Origin: Camarhynchus parvulus
Lineage: Eukaryota; Chordata; Aves; Passeriformes; Thraupidae
Assembly (NCBI RefSeq): GCF_901933205.1
Contig: NC_044572.1
Coordinates: forward strand, 63,900,465-63,964,464
Direction: 5' to 3'
Length of the DNA stretch: 64,000 bases
A program made the translations under genes and the position numbers. Below the pieces are notes generated by a model, which was given only the letters and a program-made list of their open reading frames with translations, was not told the DNA's origin and made no database searches. Shown here in pieces: positions 33,068 to 47,518 of the stretch; position 1 is the stretch's first letter, and every line of letters starts with the position of its first letter.

Positions 33068-36000
33068 TTCTGTGCTTGTTCAGGAGCTGGCTGTGCTGAA
33101 AATGTGGTGAAGAGCAGGGGAGGATGAACCTTGCTGCCCTGCCCAGCTGGCCATGACCACCTGTGTCAGACAAGGCTCATCCACCTGGCAAGTGTAAGTG
33201 TAATTGTCCTTGGGTGCTGTGGGTGCCTGAGATAGCTGCACTTCCAGGTGATGGAACTGGCATCCAAGATATCAGAAACACCAGATCTTATTTACACACA
33301 GGTTTGACTCAGAGAGTAGCAGGAGTTACAGGGAATTGTGGAGGCTGAGAGTTTATCCCTTTTCTCCTTTAGAAATAGACCATAGCATGCTTTGTTTTAG
33401 CACAGCCAGGGCTAACGATAAAAGTTTGGTTTTTATCAGGCCTAACTCCTGAGTATGAACACGGTGAAGAGCCCAGAAAATGAGAACATGGTGTGAGCAA
33501 CTTGCTTGGTAGTAATGTAAGAGTAAACATAGTGATTTAACACTGGGAGTAAAATTGCTTCTGTCATTTGCTACTGTGCTAGAGTTTATCTCAGGGTGAA
33601 AACTGGTGCCTTCAATTCCATCACAGCAGCAGTCACAGCTTTAGTGAAGCAGATGGAAGTGAAAAAAAGGCAGCACCTTTGTTTTGCATTCTGATGTTTC
33701 CATGGCTTTTATCAGCAATAAAGACCCTTGTTTTGGCACTTCCTTGCAGTGAATGTTTGGCTGTCTTCAGCTATTCCAACTGGCAATTTTTTGCCAGGAA
33801 ATGCCCAGAAGGGAGGGCATGGTTGAATTAAATACTGTTTCTAGGGTACTGGGCTTCACATGGCTAATGAGAAGCTTTAATATAGAGAGCTTTTCAAAAT
33901 CCAAATGGAGTCAAGCAAGGAGAGAGAACTATAAAATAGTAATTACCCTTGCTGTGCTGGAGTAATGTTGCTTAAAAATGTGAAACCAAGGGCTGGGCTC
34001 AGTACTCCAAATTCTTTCTCTTGGTGTCTGTACATATAGTTTCACATATGTATAAAATATAAAAAAAATGTTAAAGTGAAAAATATATAAATTAAAAATT
34101 CCTGGAAGTCCCTCCCCTTCCTTCATTTCCTCAGCCCATAAAAGACAATGCAACTGTTAGTGTTTCATGTGGGGATAGGAAAGGGGAAAGAAAATAGCTG
34201 GGAGATCATCTGAAACAGTTGCAGCTAAGCTTGTGTGCATCAAAATAAATTCCAGAAATGTGCCTGAAAGTTGTATGTGAAAGCTTTGATTCTGATCGTG
34301 CTTGCTCCACTCTAGATGTAATTAAAGCTCTACTGGATCAAAGGAAATAGTTGAAATTTATGATGACATTATTGAAAGCACATTGTGGCCCAAAAGAAAA
34401 ACCAAGTGTGCCTCAGGGAGAGGGGCCTGGCCTTGCAGATCTGTGTCCTCTCAGCAAAGACATCTCTGTCAATTTAGGAAATGATTGGTGGGAGTCTTGG
34501 GACACAGTTCTGCAAACCTTTGATTACAAGTAGTCTTCTTGAAGACAAAAATCACTGATTCCTTCTAGAGAATATTTGTAAGGCACAGTAATTTATGTAG
34601 GTAGGAATTTGCTTGCAAACAGCTTTTGTACCAGTTTATAAAAAAATCTGAAGATATAGCTATGTCTCTGCAGTTCTATAGCTCTATACAGTTGTGTTTC
34701 TATAGCATATTATAGCAGCATGTCTGCAGAAATGAAAAATAAGATGGAAAATATTTGGAGCAGAGGTGCATAAATACCTTAGCCATAGCCTACAAAAATC
34801 TATCACTAGATTAGTGTGACAGAGCTTGCAGAACTCTTCTGTAACTTGCTGCTTGCCTTGAAGGAACTTGACAGTTTAGTGCTAGGAAGGATGCTTTGTG
34901 GTTAAACAGTATGAGATGCTTTGATAAAGACTTTCTTCTCAGGCAGAGTGCTAAGCAACACTCCCTGAGATTAGTTTGTGGATACAGTGTTATCCGAATG
35001 CATGAGAGGGTGTCCTGAATTTTAAATTCATGTTACTGAAGAATTCTGTTTAAAAATCTGTGTCATGAGATGCTTGTTTTGCTGGGCTGACATCTTTGCT
35101 AAACTAGCCAGAGTATGTGTGGACGTGGCCTGTGGCTATTGCTGTAGCCTGGGAGAACCATGGACCTGAAATGTAATTCTGAATATAATTTTTACTCTGC
35201 CACATAGGCATTAGGAAAAAATACTTTGATGCACTGTATGCCTGAAATGAGGAAATTGTGTTCGCAAGCCATCTTGCTTCTGTCTCATGAATGCTGTTCT
35301 GTTTGCTTGTGAGATTTGATGCTGTCTAGCAGACTTATTTATGCCTTTGATTATAGTGCTGTCTCTCAGCTTGTCATATGGATTTAATTGTGATGGTGCT
35401 GTGGTTGTCGTTGTTTGAAATTACAGATTTGTTCATGTAGGGGAAGGTGATCATTCTCAAGGCCTGATGATGTGCACAGATGTTTTGGCAGCTGCTGAGA
35501 CCGCACCTGCTTCCATCTGTGTGCAGAGGGACCTCACCCTTTATATGTCAGGTGGGGATAAAATTGTTCCACTATACCCTTGTTGTGTGTTTGGTGAGAC
35601 TCCTGTTTGCTCTGAGCAGGAGTGGTCTGATGAGAATTAAGCCTCAGAATTGCTGTCCTGAGCTTCCATTCTCTGTAACACAGGTTGTGTGTTTGAATTA
35701 GATCACACTTACCTGCCTTCCTGAAAGTGGTTGCATCTTCCAGGGTGCTCAAAACTACAGACAGGGATGAGGGGGTGTAGGGAAATGAAGAGACTGGCTG
35801 AAGTTTGTGTGGAAGCTGGTGACAGGGGCAGAAGGTGAGACCTCTGAGGTCTGCTCTTCTCTTTCACTGTGGGACGCGCTGCATCTGAATGCTGTTGAGA
35901 GGATCGTCATCACAGGAAGCACATCTGAGCTGCTGGAGGAGGACCAGTCCCTGTCACTCTGGTTGGGGCTGTTTCCAGGATGGTTGTGCAGGGACTTGAA

Positions 36001-39000
36001 AACCAGGGTGGGAAGAGAGGACTGGGGAGAGTGCAGACTAACCTGGTTCACAGTGGACAATAACCTCTACTGCTATTCTTGTTAGTGTCCCTTTTTAATG
36101 TATACAGGGCAGCTTGTCAAGGAATTGCAAGGACTGTTTGAGGCACTGAATATTTTGTGGGTTATTAATGTCAGTAATCAGCTTTCCAGTGTTGGAGCTT
36201 TATCTAACAGGTGCTACAAAAAACCCCAAATCTTAGTAAGACAGTTTACTGTGAGCAGCGATGGCTCAGCAGGCGGGAGACTTGTGTATTTAATTTTAAT
36301 GAAGTATGGAAATTCTCTTTAGTATTTGTTATGGCTCTCTGCACACTGGGAAACCCCTTTCTTTAGCAAATGGGCAGGGCCTTTTTGAGCTGACTGGAGC
36401 AACTGTTGCTTTGGAAGATAGAGAGAAGCACAGATGTCTGTAATGTAGGTAGCAAATAGGTTGCAACCTCGAGCATCAGCTCAAGCTGATATGAGCAAGT
36501 TCAGATTTGCAGCTGCTGTTAGGAATGCTTGAATGAAATACCAAAAAATATCTGTAATTTTATGTCTGGGCATTTTGTCAGCTGTAGAGTGCTTGTGTAT
36601 GGCCTCTTGCATTGTGCAGAATCATTTGATAGTGCTGGGTGAAAATGAGTAGGGTGTTGGTAGTTGCTGGAGCTGCATGTACTATTCCCTGTGCTTACAG
36701 GGAATTTGCACTAGATGGAATTGCACTGTACAGAATCATGATGTCTTTCTAGTAGATATGAGTGTTAGTGCTTTTCAACAAGGTGGTAAATAAACAAATA
36801 GGCATTAGAAAACGTTTATTTTCCTTGGTGCCTGACAGAAAATTGTGGGATGATGCTCTAACTGCTAAATCAGGTTTTGGCAAACAATTTAAGGCTTTCT
36901 TGAAGAGTCTTAAATGTAATGCAACAAGTGAGTTATTAACTGGCCTTGTGTGCTCTTTGGGTTAGTGACAAAGCACTGGATTTTGAGGTTTTTGCTTACT
37001 TTGGGGAGGAATTACTTTAAAATTTTTTTTATTGAAAAGGATGCATCAAAGAATTAACAGCAGAGAAGTACAGGAAACTGTTTTCTTACTCCTAGAGAAT
37101 ATTAGTTTTACTTGCACTGCAGCTCTGGACCAGGATGATGGACACATCTGGGTTTTTGTAACTGTCTTTCTGTCTTAGTACGTTAGCCTGCATTTCATGT
37201 GCATTTGTGGTGCTTGCAGCTAGGAAGTCTGTAGGAACCAAGCAGATCATATGGACTATACTCTCATGAGTGTAATGAGATATATTCTTCGTCCCTGTAT
37301 GAAAAACCTCTAGAACAAGCTTCAGATGGGATTGTGCTGTAGCAATAGGCTCGTGAAATTGCTGCAACTGTTGCTGCAGGAAAAAATGAGTGTCACATTC
37401 TTCCAGTCCTGCCAGCAAATAAATTAATTTGTTAATTAGTATTGTTCACATAATAAATGTCTGTAGTAATAAGATCACCTTGGCGGTCTGTCTTTTTCTC
37501 AGTATCTGGTTTTTTATTCCCAGGCTGGTCTGGCAACATAAAGCCTGTCAGGGCTTGAAACTAGTTTTAGGGAAATCAGTGTGGATAATTGTGCTGCTTC
37601 AATTTTCTGGTAGCAAACAGTGGGGGTAGTTTCTTCATCGGGAAAAAAAGTTTTTAAATCTGGCCAGAGAGGAAGAGAAGTCAGAAAATTAGTCTTGGAC
37701 TAGGACAAACTCTCTAACTCTGGGAGGAGAATTGTGTAGCATGAGCCTCTGTTCTGTTTTAATGCAGCTGCACTGTCCCAGTCTCTAAACCTGTCATTTA
37801 CAAGACTGTGAAAGATTAATTGATGTAGACAATAGTTAGGATATTAGGATATTAATTAAAATGCTGTGGAAGATTGAGGAACATCTAGCCTTATGTGCTT
37901 TAAATAGAGAAACTGGCAAATATAAAATCCAAAATGCCTGTAATTTTCAGTCTTGGATCTTGTTTCTTCTTTTGGACGCTCAAGTAGCTGTAAATTACTT
38001 CACAGGGCACAAGATAGTGAAAATTCAGGTATTTATGGTCAAATGTTCATTTTGGTAGGATTAAAATGATTTCAACTGGCCTGTTGCTTTTCAGACATGG
38101 TAACCAGAAAAAAAAGCCTGTGTGGAGCAATCTGAGATTTACCTCTACATTTCCTAGGGGAATTTAATCTTTTTTTTCATGTTGATATCCCCCTGTGCTC
38201 ATGTAACTCAGATTCTTTCCCACAAAAATATGGATGCATTCTTTATTCCTCCTTGGGATTAGAGGGGAGCAGGTGAAGAGCACTGAGCAGGTGGGGAGGG
38301 ACTCCTGTGTGCCTCTGGTTCTCAGTTTTGCAGATCCTGTAGATCTTTAACACATCTGTGACATTCCTTTTTTCCGGTTCTTATTACATCTCCCATGAGA
38401 AGTTTTACGATGATGGGAAAACTCTCACCTCTGTTGGTAGCTGCAGGTGTTGGAGCCCATTCATCTGAAGCACATCAACAGTAGTGAGTGATCACAGGCA
38501 GAATAAGCTTGCAGAGCTCTTATTCCAGACTGTCTCACTGCAGCAGTGGGTGTTTTGGGTTAAAGTGGGAGAAGGGGGTTATTCACCTGGGTTGGACCCC
38601 TGGGCAGCTTGTCCCTCTCTATTTGTGTAAAGCAGTGGAATAGATGCAGTTGTCCTCTAGGCAGTGGGTTTGTTAGGCATCAGTGCAGAGGTGTCTGTCA
38701 CTTGGTGGGAGGCTAACTGTGAAAACACAAGCAGAGTTGCATTCAAGGTCAAATGCTAAAAGATTAACAGCCCTGAAGATCTCACTGTCACTGAAATCTT
38801 TGGCCATTCAAAATCTTCCAGATTTCACCCCTGAGAGCTGGATCAGGAGTGCATCAGGCGTGACCCTGATAGAACTTCCACATGCTTGAAGCCCAAAGAC
38901 TTGAAAGCCTTCTGATCTGCTACTGGCAAAAAGTCATCTGTTTGAAGTCTCTTTCTGTTTAGCAGTTGTTGTTTTGTCCAAAATTCCAAAGAAACTGGTC

Positions 39001-42000
39001 TTCTACTGAAAGCAGCTTTACAAGAGATGGAAAGCCAAACCCAGTTGCTTGCATTGTTCCAGCATTTCCGTGAGATTGAAAGAAGTGGCCAGACTAAGTT
39101 GTTTTTCTTTACAAACAAATACTTTTTTTTTCCTGGTGCAAAGCTTGTTTTATGGCTGATACCTTTTTGCCTGGTTTTATCTCAGAGAGCAAAAAGCTGT
39201 AAATACTGGGAGTGGGATAAAGAGAATGGAATTTGTGATGGAAATGTGCTATGGGCCATAATTGGGCCATGCTGCCTCTGCTATCTGCACAGCAGCAAAT
39301 TTTAGTCAGATCAGAGAATATTGTATTTCTTTCTGCGCGGCTGACTTTCTTACATTTGGTGGCCTGTGTTTGGCTTGTTACCTTTGTTTGGAAAACAGTG
39401 CCAAAAAAAGAAGAGACTTATGAGGGGTGGGGAGTAGCATGGGCAGTTGAGGTTAAAGTCCTGTATTAGGGGTAGAAACCACCTAAGTCTTCCTTCTGCC
39501 CCCTTTGCAGGAGACAGGCACTTGCTGCAGGTTCCCTGAATGCCCCAGCAACGTGGCAAGCCATGCCCAGCCTTGTGGGAAGTGGTGAAAAGGCTTAGCA
39601 GTGTTCTTTGGCATTTCTTGTCTTTGAAAACACTCTGCTTGAAAACTTCAGATAACATTTGCCTGGAAGAGGAGGATGTGTTTCAGTCAAATGATAAGAG
39701 GGGAGGGGCTGGTCTCAGGGCACAGTGCGAGACACCTCCCTTGTTAGAAACGGGAAAAATAGATGAAAACACAACATGGAAAGGCACCCCGTCATGCTGA
39801 CAAATTTGGCCAGAGGAAGCCAGCTGAATAAAGGCCAGCAGGGGAGGGAGGGGATGGGAGAGTGTTGGGGCAGGAGGGAACAAGTGTCAATGCAGCAGGC
39901 TGTGCTTCTGGGACTAGGCTCGTAAAAAATCGAAGGGGAAAGAGGATGTAGCTCTTGTTACTTTCAAATTCCCTTGTCTGCCCTCCCTCTCAGCTGGGAG
40001 CTGTTCCTGTCTCCCTCCCTCCCACTACAGGCTGTGGGCTGCTTGCCTGGAAAGGGCTGTGCACCAGCTGCCCCTAGGATGTGCTGCAGGGGCTCAGGTG
40101 GTGATGGTGGTGGTGGTCTCCTGACAGTGAGATGCAGCTGAGAGGAGAGGGCTGGAGCAGGACATGAAGTGAGGTTTGCATTCCTCTGGGAAAGGGTAAA
40201 CTGAGAGGGAGGAAGACATCATTGACTTCAATGGGAACTGTCACACATCTCCAACATGAAGGTACAGTGAATTAATGAACCTTCCCTGGAAGTGAAAATG
40301 CTAGCCATATGCTTTGGTGGTGAAAAAGGTTAGACAAAATGTGTTACCTTTACTTTCTTTTCTTCAAGTTGTCTTGAACTTTCCAGGGAAAGACTCTGTA
40401 AAGGCTCTCTCCCTGTGGAGATGAACTTCAAAGATCAGGACTGCTGAGTGGAGGCATAAAGCAACCTGTCTGGCACTGGAAACTCCCCGCTGAGGTACCA
40501 AGTACTATTCTGGTCAGGCAGAAAACTCTTTGGGCACCAAGTGCAGCAGGTTACTGATAACATCACTGTGGTGGTGAAGGATGGAAAGTTAGCCTTCCTT
40601 TAGAAGATTAGGAAGGCAAAGAGAAGTCAGGCACAGTTAGAAATTCTTGTTTATTAAACAGAGGTGATGAATAGGTATTTCAGCATCAATAAGCCATGAG
40701 ACATTTGATAAGAGCTTGTTGAGTAACTCCAGAAGTTTTTGCCAAGCACGATAAGGTCTGTTTGAAGTGACCTGGCATGTGTCTGTGTGTGCCCCAGCCT
40801 TCCATACTTTTCTTCATGTTCTGGAAAGGGAGCAGCACTGGTCCAAGCTCCACAGAGCTTGCTTTTGGTTGCTGCTTTTAGCTCTGTGTCACAACCCTGC
40901 CATCTGCCTTGTTTTCTTGAAGCCACCCAGCTCCTCATAGCGAGGGCTTGTAAAGATCTCTGTGTTAGCCTGGCCTGTGCTGTGATGCTGCTGATTTGGC
41001 AATGGTTCCCATGCAGTGCATTTCAGGTTGCAGCGAGCATTACAGTTAGGTGGGCTCAAACTTACTTGCTGTTGTTTGAATAGAGTTAAATGATGCTGTT
41101 ACCCCTGCAGCCTTCTTCACTGAGACACTTTCCTAGTGCCTGCAGTCCTTGAGTATTCTCCAGGCAGCTCCAACCAGTGGCTTCTAGTCAAGAAATTGCT
41201 TGTGGATGTCTGCAGACTGATCAGTGGTTCAGTCACGCCCAGTGTAGAGGGAGAGCAAACAAAGTGTTTTCCATTCCTCACTAGGTTCACAGCCTGTAGT
41301 GGCACATTTTTAAACACTGGGCTTGGAAGGGGAAGCTAAAGAAGCTGTTACTGTGACTTGCTTGACTTGGCCCCGTGAACAACTCAGCCTTTTCCTAACA
41401 TGGGTATATCTACAGTATGCATGACTTTGTATAGTTGAGCTATATTTTTCTCCTCCTGGCTCCTCTTTATGCAAGATTTTCTCATGTGAAATATTTTGGA
41501 TTAGATGAGGTTTACAAGGAGGAGTTGACATAACATTTCAAGGTTTGCCTCTGCTATTGCACTGGCATACTGACATCATATCCCCTGGGGTCAAACCTCT
41601 GGGATGAGAGCCAGTATTTAAAAAGATTTTTTTGCAGGGTGGAGGAATATCTTGTAGTTTCACCCCCTATGAGTTTGACCTCTCCCTCTTACGCTGCTTG
41701 TTCATTATTTCAGATTCCACCTCTACAACAAGTAAGAAAAGACTCTGATAGCCCTTTCTGTGATAATTCATGCTTAACCATCTGCTTAGGAGGCACTGAT
41801 GATACTGCATGCAGCTTGATCTCCTCCTGACTCGTTTCTGAATTGCTGGTACATCCCTGTATGCTGTTAAGCCATCTTTGAAGCTTGCTGTGTCACAGCA
41901 GCATACATGAGGGGTAAATCTACTGAAGTCAGCCAAGTGGTACCAGCGTGAAACTGGAGTGACCAGAAAATCATGTCTCCTTTCTTCTGGATTATGTATA

Positions 42001-45000
42001 GCAGAGAGGGGTGAAAGCTTCAAGTGAGCAGAGAAAATTTTGAAAGCAGCTTTTTGATTTCCCTACCAAAGAGTCTGGCCAAGTATGCTGACAGTAATTC
42101 CAGAGACCACAGGCTGATTTGAAGTGGATCCCTGGAGCTGCATAAACAGACAGTGCATTATTCATGAGGTAACTGAGCCTTTGCCCTGCTCCAGCAGCCT
42201 GGGACAAGCAGAAATGTGCTTGCTTCCTTCACCTGGTTGACTGGCCCTCTGGGAAGGCTCTTTGCAGAGTGGAGTGGCGAGCAGAGAAGGCTGCTGATAC
42301 AATTAGGCTGATTTGCACTGTGACTTAGGAGCAGTTATGGGAAGCCCATATGAATTCACTTACTACTTTTTAGTGCTGTGTTTGTGAGACAGCAGTCAAT
42401 GGGGATCAGAAGTCTGGGGTGCACAAAAATGATGCAAGAGGTGAAGACTGCCTAGGTACCAGTGTACCTGTGTGCTAGCCCCATGGGCTCAAGCACATCC
42501 CATCCTTGTTCCTCCTGCACTCATTTGCAGAAAACAAAAATAACGGTAATGTTCATTAGAAGCTGTTGAATGTGGTCTCCTTCAGTGTATTTCAGAATCA
42601 TAATCTTGTAGAAAGCATACCTCACCCAGCAGGAATTCAGCAAATCCAATAACAGGCTTATGATGCTGGATCTGGCATAAGAGGTTTTGGCTCAGCTGAC
42701 CATAAACTGGAGAACAGGAAGGGCTGCCCTTGTTTGTGCCCATAGCTATGATGTTCATGTGGGATGTGTTTGTGGGAGAACTGGGTGTTGTGTGTGGTTT
42801 CTCCTTGAAACATCTTGTCTCAGGGAAGCTAAGTAGACATAGAAATATGGACTTGAAGCAGTTGAAGTGGCCACAGGAAAAAGAATCTGGTTGGTGGCTA
42901 TTGCCCTTTTCCTTCATATTATGTTTGTCAGTCTTGCACGTTCCACATCTGACTACTACCTTAGTAGCTTCTCTCCTCTCTGATTTTATTCTAGGAACAA
43001 TGCTAAAATGACATTTTGCTCCTCTCCCATCCTCCACCGCTTACTTTGCCATCGAAGCGCTGATCTCCAGCAGTTGTAATGTTAATGTGCCATGAGCAAA
43101 ACCTACTAAAATACTGTAATCTGACAGGGAGCAGATGAATGTTGTCTTTTGAATGCATTCTGACAAGTTTTACTTAGTGTTATATGTGTAGAGGTAGATA
43201 TTTTAGCTGGTGCAGATGTACAATAATGGTCTTAGTCCCAGGACTGCACTCTCATGTTATAGTCACAGGTCATTGGAAAAAAACAGGTGTTCAGAGAGAG
43301 GGCTGGCATAATCATGCCATTCCATAATCATACTGGAAGAACAGGTCTTACGTTTTTGGGATAAGCTGCTGTGGATTCATTATGAAAACAACCACTTAGG
43401 TTTGGATATGTCTCTGACAGACCAGCCCTCTTACTGTGTCATATGTTCATAGCCATTTGAGACAGGCAAAACTATTGAGGTAACCTAACTAATCTCCTGA
43501 TCAGAGTTGAGTTTTCTCTACAGCATATTTTTGTGATATATCTGATCTTAAATATTTTCCTTTGTGGGGATTCCATCACAATGATCTCTCCACTGAAAAA
43601 GGTACTTTGTAGTCAGGCTATACTGTTCTTTATTAATTTAATCACATTATTTCCGTGTAACTCAGTTTTTAATACCTTAATGAGTTCTCTTCAATCCTTG
43701 TTGTTCCATTCTTTGAATTCACATGTACCTGTACCTCTGCATTGATGTCATATTGTCTGTGGGTGTGATTGAGGAAATTAACTCAGTTTACTAATGCCTC
43801 ACATAACCTACAGAACTGCATTCAGATGCCATTAAAATGGGTTGGAGGTTAGACCACTGTGACAGAAAAGGTTGGAGCTAAATAATGCCCCAGAACGGTT
43901 TCCAGCTGAAACCATATCCCAGTGGTGTAGTAAAAAGCAAAAATAATGCTGTGGTCACAGTCCATCTTCTGGTGTGTGGTCAGATGACCCATGAGAGCAT
44001 CTAAACTATTTAAGGCCTGCAGAATCAATGTTGAATGTGTAAGCAGTCACTACTGTAGAGCTGGCTGGATCAGAGAAGCATGCACATGAAAATTGTGTTT
44101 TCCCAGACCTTTTGCAATGGCTGTTACTAGGGGGTTGTGTTTTGCCTCTGTACCCCTACGAGTGGTCTGCAGGATGTGGTTGGTGTGCTTTCCCACTGCC
44201 CTGCTCTCTGTGAAGGCAGGCTGCACAAGGGTGTTGGGTCTGATGTGCTGTTAATCATGGCTGAGTCAGATAGGTGGGTAGACAGTGACTGTGATTTTTC
44301 TTTTTCAGCTCTTCAGTGAGCAGCTCAGTGAGCTATTCATTGCAAGCCTGCCAGCAGCTCTTGCCATTCAAGTGGGTGATGTTCTAGCAGCATCTCAGAG
44401 CTGGCAGAAAAGAGTGATGATCAGATGCAGCCAGTTAAAAAAACTAAGCATATGCTTTACAGGAACATTTGTTCTGTATGCCTGAGCTGAAGACGGAATT
44501 TCAGTGTCAAGGCAGAACAGTCTCACAGGGGAAATAGTGGCCTTTTGGGAAGCTTACTTAAATATTAGATGGACTGAGATGACATGTCAGCTCTGCATTA
44601 AAAAGGTCAAGGATTTTGCTGCATCAGGAAACCCAGAGGTGGACACAGCCTGCTGAGCACAGAGGTCTTGTTAGTGCTGTGGGTGTTACAGAAGCATAGC
44701 TGGAATGGTTGGGATTACATTAAACATTAGTATTGGTAGTATTAGACCCTGGGGATTTGTAGGTTTACTCCCCAGATTGTATCAACTCATTATCAAACAT
44801 ATGTAAAGTTGTAGCTGAGATGATGCCTTATGATGAGAGAGGTTCCCTGTAACAAGTTCTCCCTTGCATGCTGAGTTTTGAGGGACAGTTTCTTCTGTCT
44901 CTTTCAGGTGCTATGGGAGACCAGTCTCATAACATCATGAAGTTAGCTTACCCACCCCAACTTAATGCCCTCAGTCGTCTCAGAAGAATGGCTGACAGCT

Positions 45001-46184
45001 GCATGAGGCTGGAAGCTGAAACCCCCATTCTCTTGGGCATTTGGCCCTTCTGGGTTGGATGCACTGGTGTGAATGCTGTGGAAGAAATCATAGTTGCTCT
45101 TCTATTCAGGAGCACATACAAGTCTCTGGAGATGTCAGTCTCATTCCACCTGCTTTAAATTCAAAGAATGATAAAATGCAATTGTTGTATTAAGAGACCC
45201 AGCTGTAATACATGAAGAATGTGTGGCACATTAAACCTGTCTGGTTCATACAGAAACTCATGTATAATTCACAGTTTTTGTAAATATGCCAGTTTAATGC
45301 TTCTCTGCACCTATCAGCAAAGCTCTGTCTCCCATGGGTTAGTCAGACCTGACAGCTTATGAAACTGGACCCTGAATTGTGTGACAAATGGTGCTGAACT
45401 CTGAATATTGCTGAATAACAACTAATTTCAAATTCAGAAAAAAAATCCTACAGTCAAACCCATTTATTGAAGTTCCTGATTGTCTCCTTAGGGCAGTTTT
45501 AAGACTTCATCCTTCTTATGGTGGAGAAACCCTTTACTCTCTTAGTAGAGCAAGATTGTACCAGCAGTAATCAAGCTTTGATTATTCTTCCCTGGACACA
45601 TTCCACCAGCATCAAGAAATGTAACATAATGCAGTTGTTGGTCATCTTAGAGTTCTTTCAGATACTTATCTGTAGTTTAATTCATACAATTTTTTCTTGT
45701 AGACTGTAGCTCCTGAATAAGAGTCACTTGCTAACCTGTGACAGAAAGGTGCCAAGCCACAAGGCTCTTGGTGACTGGTGTGATGTGTGCCTACTTCTTA
45801 TTAACTGAATTGCCTGTATTCCATGGATAAATTGAGTTGTGCTTTCGAAAAGCCTGTGAGAATGCATGATTTTGTGTGTTTGGTGCTTGCAAGCCCTCCT
45901 TGTAAGTGACAACACTGGTCTCTTAGGTAGACCATAGTAAGTAACAGCTTGGTTTAGTCACTGCTCCTCAGAAAACAATCCAAAACACACTGTATGCGCT
46001 ATGAAAATAATGTTAAATAACGACGTGTTGTATTGTGGCTCACTCAGAGATGCTGAGAATTTTCAGAGTTGTTGCATGGTAAATTGTTAAAACACATTGC
46101 TCTGCAGGATGCAAATGTAGCCTGGGCTGAAGCCAAAGTCTCTACAAGTCTAAATGAGTTAGTTGTCCAGGGAATTAGCCTGCT
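33068..46184. other. Intron sequence, no gene recognised
   Basis: About 13 kb of intron without a CR1 or LTR that I can identify by eye. Small simple runs occur (GGT-rich at about 40098-40117; a duplicated GGATATTA near 37840-37855). ATTGACTTCAATGGGA at about 40221-40236 matches a motif I recall from old amniote repeats, too short for a call. Confidence 0.35.
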
Positions 46185-46320
46185 TTGGACTGGGTCCTTT
46201 GGATGGGATTTTCAGAAGCAGTCAGCAGTGCTCAACTCCATGACCCTAACTTCAGTGGGAGTGGAGAGCCCAATGCTGACTTTTCCTGCTGTTAAATCCT
46301 ACTGGACTCAAAGGCACTGA
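46185..46320. repeat. Possible ancient amniote interspersed repeat
   Basis: The segment contains GGGATTTTCAGAAGCAGTCA, then CTTCAGTGGGAG and AATGCTGAC. The order resembles an old repeat found widely in sauropsid genomes with GGGATTTTCAAAAG and ACTTCAATGGGAG motifs. Divergence is high and the family name is not claimed. Confidence 0.35.
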
Positions 46321-47392
46321 ACGGAGGAAAAATAATCTGCATTTTCAAGTCAGATACAGTTTAAATTCTCTCAAGACCTGGTTTTACAAGTGACTGTACA
46401 AGTTACAAAGCTTGCTTTACCACATGGTCAGTATGAGTTATTTTCCTGCACACAGATGAGTCAAATCTGGGGCAGTGAAGAGTGTGAGTCTGCATTGCTA
46501 AACAGCTTTTTGGTGGGAACTGGGACCCCTCTTCGGGAAATTTAATGTGTATCCATGTGAAGGGAGCTAGAGCAAGAGGCTTTAACATCTGGAAGCCCTC
46601 CCAGGGCACATCTTAAACTTCGTTTTCCTGAGCTCTGGTTTCTTATCCAGTTTCATGCTGTCAGTTATCACATTCTAACAGCTAGTGGAAGTTGTGTGGC
46701 TACCTTCCTACTTTGCTGAAAGATGTCATGGTAATTCTTAATTCTTTCTTGAATTACTGTAATCTCTGTCTTTGGGAAACAAAACAAAACCTATCTATAA
46801 TAAAAACAGGAGCAAGTCTTCCTGCAAATACAGCAGCACAACAGCTGGCTGCTCTTTCCCACTGAGGCTATCTGACCCAAGCAGCCTTTCCCCTATCACC
46901 TTCAAAGCCCTTTATTTAAGGGAAGGGAGTGATTACTGAATCATTAAGGATAATAGCTATTTACTTTTGCAAACAATGGGCTTGATGAACCGCAAAAAAT
47001 AGCCTGATTTTAGAAGTGCATTTATCTTAGAGAAAACTAGCTGGGTTTTGGGGTGGAAGTACGTACATTTTAATGAGGGGGTAAAAAGTGACCTTTTGTT
47101 CTGAGGTAAACCTTTTTTTTTTTTTTTAAATCTTGAGGACTGACATCCTCAACCACGGACCTAAGCTTGGAAATGTCAGGCTGAAAAACAATGCTAACAT
47201 TTAAAGTAAAGAGCACAGCATTTAAAACTTCACAGTGAGTACAAGTTGCCATAGTTACCTGACGCCTTGCTAGGAGTTCCTGTTTTTACCTTGCATGTTT
47301 TTACCTCTGTATGTTAACACACAAATTTGCTCTTTCTGCAGTAGGGTTTTGCCATGTAATCATCAACATGTGGAAGACTATGCCTATTTGGT

Positions 47393-47518
47393 AGAATCAC
47401 AGAGTGCTATGGGTTGGAATGGGCTTTCAAATCTCAGCTAGTCCAACCCTCCTGCCATGGCAGGGACACATTCCACTGTATCAGTTTGCTCAAAACACCT
47501 ACCTGGCCTCAAACACTT
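47393..47518 (-). mobile_element. CR1 LINE 3' end fragment, minus strand
   Basis: On the + strand it reads AGAATCACAGAGTGCTATGG, GGTTGGAATGGGC, AGTCCAACCCTCCTGCCATG, GCAGGGACACATTCCACT, TTGCTCAAA and CCTGGCCTCAAACACTT, the reverse complement of the last roughly 125 bp of CR1. It is heavily 5'-truncated. Confidence 0.85.

Noticed and set aside
42582..43037. 151-codon minus-strand open frame
   Set aside because: No domain, no splice context, and overlapped by an open + frame; consistent with chance.
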